The notes below the pieces were generated by a model. That model did not search any database, had not been told where the DNA came from, and saw only the letters and a list, made by a program, of their open reading frames with translations. A stretch of DNA of 17,280 nucleotides from JASJBU01 sp965372385 (lineage in GTDB: Bacteria; Pseudomonadota; Gammaproteobacteria; Chromatiales; Chromatiaceae), in contig CBDVCD010000041.1 in assembly GCA_965372385.1 (NCBI GenBank), positions 1 to 17,280 on the forward strand, given 5' to 3'. A program made the translations under genes and the position numbers. Shown here piece by piece: positions 14,212 to 17,280 of the stretch; position 1 is the stretch's first letter; the number at the start of each line of letters is the position of its first letter.

Positions 14212-15608
14212 GGTTTCATTCCTTCCATGGTGCCACGCATGTAACATTGGTCTTCCGTAACCTCATCATAGCGTCCCAATAAAAAGGCGTCGCAGTCGGC
14301 AAGTGTACTCTCCAGCGGTACTGAAACGCCTTCAATTCCGGTGTGCGAGGCCGTAGTCCAAAAAGGCTGGGTAAGATAGCGACGCAGCTTGCGAGCGCGC
14401 ATGATGATTTTACGGTCCTTGGGCGACAACTCCTCTACGCCCAGCATGGTAATAATATCCTCCAGTTCCTGATAGCGTGCCAAGTGCTCCCGTACCCCTT
14501 CGGCGATGCCGTAATGACGCCCCCCCAGGGTATGGCGATCCATAAGCCTGCTGCCCGATTGAAGGGGGTCTACCGCCGGATAGATGCCCTTGCCCGCCTG
14601 GGTGCGGGAAAGAATCACGGTGGTGTCAAGATGGCTCAGGATGGCGCTGACCGCGGGGTCCGTCATGTCGTCCGCCGGCACGTAGACTGCCTGCACCGAG
14701 GTGATGGCCCCAAGTCGGGTGGAAAGAATCCGGTCTTGCATTTCCGCTACTTCGGTAGTGAGGGTGGGCTGGTAACCTACGGTGGCCGGCATGCGCCCAA
14801 GGAGGCTGGAGACCTCGCTGCCCGCTTGTACGAAGCGGAAGATGTTGTCCATGACGAACAACACCTCTTTCTGCAACGTATCGCGCAGGTATTCGGCGTA
14901 GGTCAGCGCCGAGAGACCCACACGAAAGCGCACCCCCGGCGACTCATCCATCTGCCCGAATACCATGAGTGTTTGTGGTAGCACGCCGGCCTTGCGGATC
15001 TCATGCCAAAGTTCGTGGCCTTCGCGGATACGCTCGCCCACGCCGGCGAACACCGAAACGCCTTTATGCAGGGTGGCCACTGCATGCATGAACTCCATGA
15101 TCAGCACGGTCTTGCCAACACCGGCGCCACCGAACAGCCCGGTTTTGCCCCCTTTGACGAAGGGGCACAGCAGGTCGATGACCTTGATGCCGGTCTCCAG
15201 CACTTCACTAACACCTACGGCCTCCTGTAACGGAGGCGGACGGCTATGGACGTTGCGGAATTCCCGGGGCGATAGTGCGTCACCCTTATCCAGTGGCTCG
15301 CCGAAGATATTTAGCAGACGCCCCAGGCAGTCAGGAGCTACCGGAATATGCAGTGGTGCCCCGGTGTCATAAATAGTCATGCCTCGGTGCAGGCCGGCGC
15401 TACGGTGCAAGGTGATGGCGCGCACATGCTGCTCATCAAGGTGCTGATGGACCTCGAACAGGTAGGTCTCGTGATCGAGGTTGGCGTACAGGGCCTGTCG
15501 CAGGCGCGGTAATTGGTGGCAGGCAATCACCACGACCGGGCCATGAACTTCGGTAATCGTACCGATTGGGGTCTCATCAGTATCTTGCGAAAATTCGACA
15601 GGCATCAT
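14208..15608 (-). CDS. atpD: N-type ATPase beta subunit (catalytic)
   Basis: This 466-residue catalytic subunit hydrolyses or synthesises ATP in the alpha3-beta3 head. Walker A is GGAGVGKT (160-167), intact with Lys166. The catalytic glutamate is Glu192 in GVGERIREG. DNIFRFVQAGSEVSSLLGRMP and VGYQPTLTTEVAEMQDRI match the family; the C-terminal GVEELSPKD corresponds to the DELSEED region. It is the first operon gene, as in N-ATPases. The start is ATG at 15608 (a second ATG follows directly); the GAGGA SD lies 7 nt upstream, inside the terminus of the mobile element copy 2, and the ATG itself belongs to the element's 5-bp target duplication. No in-frame extension exists in the reconstructed pre-insertion sequence. 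Confidence 0.95.
   Translation of the reverse strand: MMPVEFSQDTDETPIGTITEVHGPVVVIACHQLPRLRQALYANLDHETYLFEVHQHLDEQHVRAITLHRSAGLHRGMTIYDTGAPLHIPVAPDCLGRLLNIFGEPLDKGDALSPREFRNVHSRPPPLQEAVGVSEVLETGIKVIDLLCPFVKGGKTGLFGGAGVGKTVLIMEFMHAVATLHKGVSVFAGVGERIREGHELWHEIRKAGVLPQTLMVFGQMDESPGVRFRVGLSALTYAEYLRDTLQKEVLFVMDNIFRFVQAGSEVSSLLGRMPATVGYQPTLTTEVAEMQDRILSTRLGAITSVQAVYVPADDMTDPAVSAILSHLDTTVILSRTQAGKGIYPAVDPLQSGSRLMDRHTLGGRHYGIAEGVREHLARYQELEDIITMLGVEELSPKDRKIIMRARKLRRYLTQPFWTTASHTGIEGVSVPLESTLADCDAFLLGRYDEVTEDQCYMRGTMEGMKP
15604..15608. repeat. Target-site duplication ATCAT, right copy
   Basis: ATCAT precedes the element at 15609 and recurs at 15846-15850 just after it. On the minus strand it reads ATGAT and contains the atpD start codon. 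Confidence 0.75.
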
Positions 15609-15845
15609 CCTAGAATCCTCAGTTGGATGGAATAGAGTGTGCGTTTGTGGCGGTGCAGGTCAAGGCACAATGACGCGGAATAGTTATTCTATTCCAAGGA
15701 GTTGTAACGCAGACATGCGCCGCCACAAACGTGCAATCTACCCCATAGCGTGATTCACTCGGTGGGTGAAGGTGCCTAGCGAACAAAACAAGCATAATTT
15801 CAACTTGTTAACAGTAGAATGGAGCGGTCAACTGAGGAATCTAGG
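15609..15845 (-). mobile_element. 237-bp MITE-like element, copy 2, abutting atpD
   Basis: This is the same element as copy 1 in opposite orientation, with the same length and the same terminal repeats, flanked by ATCAT. An internal hairpin is visible: GGAATAG (15677-15683), loop TTATT, CTATTCC (15689-15695), with outer arms GTTTGTGGCGG (15643-15653) and CCGCCACAAAC (15720-15730). The end facing atpD provides GAGGA as SD. Any promoter for the operon within about 240 bp of the start must lie inside the element; I see no convincing -35/-10 pair. Confidence 0.8.
15616..15620 (-). promoter_or_regulatory. Element-borne ribosome-binding site of atpD
   Basis: GAGGA on the minus strand lies 7 nt upstream of the atpD ATG and inside the 17-bp terminal repeat of the element. 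The reconstructed pre-insertion sequence upstream of the ATG has no comparable purine-rich site. Confidence 0.6.
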
Positions 15846-15890
15846 ATCATGAGTCATTGGGTGATGTAAAAAATACTAATGGAAGTTTAG

Positions 15891-16320
15891 CAGCAACGGA
15901 TCCTGGCCGACCTTCTTGCTACGATGCCGGGAGAAGAGGGCAAGTGGTTTGCCACGGCCAAGGAGCGCAAGCTTTACGATCGGGCACCAGAGCTCGCGAA
16001 CTTGGACCCCCTATGATCCGAAAACGCTGCCAAGAGCGCTAAGGGACTACCTCGACACGGAATAGAAATTTGCGCTCGGTTCCGCAATGGCCGCACTTCG
16101 CTGGTTGAGTGAGGGCTGGGGTTATGAAGTGACTAGTACCGATGTGGTAGAGGCCTATGACCGGGCGATGGATACAGCATCCAAGTTGAATGACATTGAC
16201 GATGTAACAGGTCTGATTCGGCTGCCCGTCGAGTCGAATGAAAATACATCGATGTTGTTCTTTCGACAGGTTTTGCACCGACGGATACGCGCTCATCTTT
16301 CATCGATTGATGAGACGTGA
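15891..16320 (+). pseudogene. Degraded gene, C-terminal part resembling DUF6880 proteins
   Basis: A first frame reads ILADLLATMPGEEGKWFAT, then AKERKLYDRAPELANLDP, and stops at 16014 after a C5 run (16007-16011). The neighbouring frame continues YDPKTLPRALRDYLDTE, meets TAG at 16063-16065, and continues KFALGSAMAALRWLSEGWGYEV to the TGA at 16318-16320. The joined order (GKWFA.AK...Y D.A.ELAN...DP.TL.RA.RD....FAL...AALRW...G.GYE.T..DV..AY..AM..A) is what I remember of the C-terminus of DUF6880-type proteins. One frameshift, one stop codon and a missing N-terminus make it a pseudogene. A 77-codon ORF from 16087 is its tail, not a separate gene. Confidence 0.6.
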
Positions 16321-16835
16321 TTGCGAGCGAATTATGAACCGTGTGTGCACTTTGGCAAAAAAGAACTAATCTGTGTTCCACTCACATTCCACAAAAGGGA
16401 CATTCAGAGACAATGGAATGAAAATAAAAACACAAAAAAAGCAATGTAAAAACATGGCCTTCTGTCACTTTTGGTAATCTGTGATGGTTTTTTGATTTGG
16501 TGCCGAGGAGTGGGAGGTCAAGCGAAGCCGGACCGGACAAGAGGACAAGCAGAAGAACATTAGACTGATTCGTCTCCGGCTCCGTTTCCACATTCACTCT
16601 TCGAAACATCAAATTCGGTAAACACCCGTTGCGCCAAGGAATTGCGATCGATACGTTGGCCGAGCCCCGGCGGCAACCAGGTGATACCCGTACAGATAAT
16701 AACCTTGAAACCATGTAGAATGAGGCCTCGCGGACGAGGCCACCCGTTCACCGTTCGGCGACCTTCGGATATTACTACATTAAGATGGAATCGTTCACCC
16801 ACCTGCACAACAAAACCGGCTAACACGAGGCGTCT
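16321..16835. other. 515-bp gap without a convincing gene
   Basis: The first part is A-rich (16400-16460). Small ORFs occur on both strands, including an 88-codon minus-strand frame (16560-16826, GTG start), but none has an SD or recognisable features. The gap should hold the promoter of the glycosyltransferase gene; no clear -35/-10 pair was found. One hairpin is visible at 16724-16741. Confidence 0.5.
16724..16741 (+). other. GC-rich hairpin in the glycosyltransferase leader
   Basis: GGCCTCG, loop CGGA, CGAGGCC is a perfect 7-bp stem, 95 bp upstream of the glycosyltransferase start. No T run follows, so it is not a normal intrinsic terminator; a leader structure or an mRNA-stability element is possible. 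Confidence 0.35.
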
Positions 16836-17280
16836 ATGGACAATTTCGGCACGACAGGCTCAAGACCAGAGTGGGAGGCCCTGAAGTCCATCGTCTTTAT
16901 CGGCAATTACCTCCCCAGACAGTGTGGTATCGCCACGTTTACCACCCACCTGCTTGAATCAATCGCGCTGAATGCACCGGACAAGGCCTGTTGGGCGGTC
17001 GCAATGAACGACCGGCCAGAAGGTTATACCTACCCGTCTCAGGTACGCTTCGAGATCAACCAGACCCAACTGAACGAATACAGCTTGGCGGCCGACTTGT
17101 GCAACCTCAACCAGGTGGATGCGGTCTGTCTGCAGCATGAATACGGCATTTTCGGCGGCAAGCGGGGCAGCTTTATCATCGATCTGTTGCGTGATCTCAA
17201 GATGCCGGTGGTGACGACTCTGCACACGATCCTGAAGGATCCGAACCTTCAGGACCGGCACATCATGATGCAACTTGCCG
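16836..17280 (+). CDS. Glycosyltransferase (GT4-like), partial N-terminus
   Basis: This gene runs off the right edge; 148 residues are visible. The ATG at 16836 has GAGG about 6 nt upstream. The N-terminal IVFIGNYLPRQCGIATFTTHLLESI is the donor/acceptor-domain opening of a group of GT4-type (GT-B) transferases, where Y/P-x-x-CGIATF replaces the more common GGxGR loop. Further on, VDAVCLQHEYGIFGGKRG and MPVVTTLHTILKDPN match the typical QHEyGifGg and TlHTvl motifs of that group. The enzyme would act in the cytosol on a sugar nucleotide; the acceptor is unknown. In other genomes related genes sit with glycan or glycogen enzymes, in line with the GlgX remnant at 9.1 kb; that link is inference. 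Confidence 0.85.
   Translation, partial: MDNFGTTGSRPEWEALKSIVFIGNYLPRQCGIATFTTHLLESIALNAPDKACWAVAMNDRPEGYTYPSQVRFEINQTQLNEYSLAADLCNLNQVDAVCLQHEYGIFGGKRGSFIIDLLRDLKMPVVTTLHTILKDPNLQDRHIMMQLA

Noticed and set aside
8859..15850. Composite transposon carrying the whole N-ATPase operon as one unit
   Set aside because: The outermost flanks (ATAAA and ATCAT) do not match, while each copy has its own matching duplication, so two separate insertions explain the data better.
15846..15868. Tiny ORF ATG AGT CAT ... TAA just right of the element, with GAGGA upstream
   Set aside because: Only six codons; the SD-like site is simply the other terminal repeat of the element.
16560..16826. 88-codon minus-strand ORF upstream of the glycosyltransferase
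   Set aside because: GTG start without SD, no family resemblance, and the region should hold a plus-strand promoter. It looks more orderly than random, so it was mentioned in the gap entry but not called a gene.

Overview
The window reads as a chromosomal segment of a gammaproteobacterium, plausibly a sulfur-oxidising one. The evidence is a DsrC/TusE-family protein, a CbpA/CbpM pair of gammaproteobacterial type, and dense, often overlapping genes with clear Shine-Dalgarno (SD) sequences. The assignment rests on protein resemblance recalled from memory, not on a search.

Layout. From 1 to about 5.5 kb all genes are on the minus strand. In genome order they are: a partial ArsP_2-type 10-TM metal exporter, class I fructose-bisphosphate aldolase, the co-chaperone pair cbpM/cbpA (overlapping by 4 nt), an MBL-fold hydrolase of the COG1237 type, a DsrC/TusE-like protein without the C-terminal cysteine, and a GNAT acetyltransferase. 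From 5.8 to 8.8 kb genes are on the plus strand: a two-CBS-domain protein, a membrane-anchored HEAT-repeat protein whose frame is broken at a T7 run, a COG0731-type radical SAM protein, a 37-codon ORF with a strong SD, and an Hsp20. From 9.4 to 15.6 kb on the minus strand is a complete-looking N-type (Na+/H+) ATPase operon in the order atpD-C-Q-B-E-F-A-G. The usual atpR is absent between Q and B. Beyond it are a broken DUF6880-like gene and the start of a GT4-like glycosyltransferase that runs off the right edge.

The most striking structure is not a gene. Two 237-bp copies of one non-coding element (8864-9100 and 15609-15845) sit in opposite orientation on either side of the N-ATPase operon. 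They are about 94-95% identical by eye. Each has terminal inverted repeats beginning CCTAGA(A/T)TCCTCAGTTG and its own 5-bp target duplication (ATAAA and ATCAT). They behave like a MITE whose ends resemble IS1380-family ends. The right-hand copy inserted exactly at the atpD start codon: the target duplication contains the ATG, and the element's terminus supplies the SD (GAGGA, 7 nt away). The initiation region, and probably the promoter, of the ATPase operon is therefore element-derived.

Just downstream of atpG are gene ruins: a translationally coupled ORF broken by a stop, and a 39-codon remnant of a glycogen-debranching enzyme (GlgX/isoamylase type). With the glycosyltransferase, aldolase, Hsp20, CBS and HEAT genes, this suggests an accessory stress/carbohydrate/bioenergetics region that has been remodelled by mobile elements.
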